Position numbers and translations under genes: made by a program
Origin: JALFST01 sp022779285
GTDB taxonomy: Bacteria; Bacillota; Clostridia; Tissierellales; Peptoniphilaceae
NCBI GenBank assembly: GCA_050313895.1
Contig: JBNPMI010000028.1
Strand: one strand, 5' to 3'
Length of the DNA stretch: 5,787 bases
Notes under the pieces: generated by a model
What the model saw: only the letters and a program-made list of their open reading frames with translations
Told to the model about the DNA's origin: nothing
Database searches by the model: none
Shown here: piece by piece, positions 5,744-5,787 of the stretch
Layout: each line of letters opens with the position of its first letter
Numbering within the stretch: the first letter of the stretch is position 1

Positions 5744-5787
5744 AACCAGGATTTTGGTGTCCTTCCGTCAAGGGGAAAATGCATGCA

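Larger units (their letters stand above)
5611..5787. mobile_element. possible terminal region of an IS21-like element, partial
   Basis: From 5611 the sequence starts with TGTCAAGCGTCAG and carries two copies of an 18-bp repeat. Read on the minus strand the repeat is GTGACAAAATCGCTGAC-like, which resembles the multiple terminal repeats of IS21-family elements in Bacillota as I remember them. The outermost bases form TTGACA pointing out towards murJ; IS21-type ends are known to carry outward -35 boxes. No transposase gene is visible, and the window ends before one could be confirmed. It could equally be a solo end, a non-autonomous element or an unrelated intergenic repeat. Confidence 0.35.

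Noticed and set aside
5770..5787. Possible gene start at the right edge (ATG at 5779 after AAGGGG)
   Set aside because: Only three codons are visible and the spacing from AAGGGG is very short; TGCATGCA is also a simple palindrome.

Overview
The window looks like a chromosomal segment of a low-to-mid GC Bacillota (Firmicutes) genome. This rests on the veg-ispE gene pair, strong purine-rich Shine-Dalgarno sites, a TTG start on veg, consensus sigma-A-type promoters and many intrinsic terminators. A Negativicutes or Clostridia-like anaerobe is plausible, but I cannot fix the genus from sequence alone.

Layout, left to right. (1) 18-350: a near-consensus promoter, the small gene veg (TTG start at 89), and a hairpin terminator or attenuator. 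(2) 404-1237: ispE, the CDP-ME kinase of the MEP isoprenoid pathway. (3) 1275-2419: a separate transcription unit with its own consensus promoter and a short leader hairpin. It encodes a membrane-anchored SH3b + VanY-like protein, and its terminator stem overlaps the end of the gene, with the stop codon in the loop. (4) 2469-3552: galE (UDP-glucose 4-epimerase family) with a 12-bp-stem terminator. (5) 3553-3887: about 335 bp with no convincing gene, perhaps a decayed remnant. (6) 3885-5523: murJ (lipid II flippase family) on the minus strand, convergent with galE and ending at a strong terminator. (7) 5545-5787: non-coding DNA holding the murJ promoter, an 18-bp direct repeat that resembles the multiple terminal repeats of IS21-family elements, and GC-rich hairpins.

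The common theme is the cell envelope. IspE feeds synthesis of undecaprenyl phosphate, the lipid carrier. MurJ flips lipid II built on that carrier. GalE supplies sugar nucleotides for surface polysaccharide. The VanY-like protein carries peptidoglycan-associated domains.

The most notable observation is that the VanY-like domain keeps the family fold motifs but has lost the zinc-binding His, Asp and His, and its catalytic Glu position is Asp. It is probably a pseudoenzyme and may bind the wall or act as a regulator instead of cutting peptides. I did not find a complete new multi-gene system. The other leads are a small gate residue in GalE, lysine replacements at functional arginines in MurJ, and a possible IS end close to the murJ promoter.
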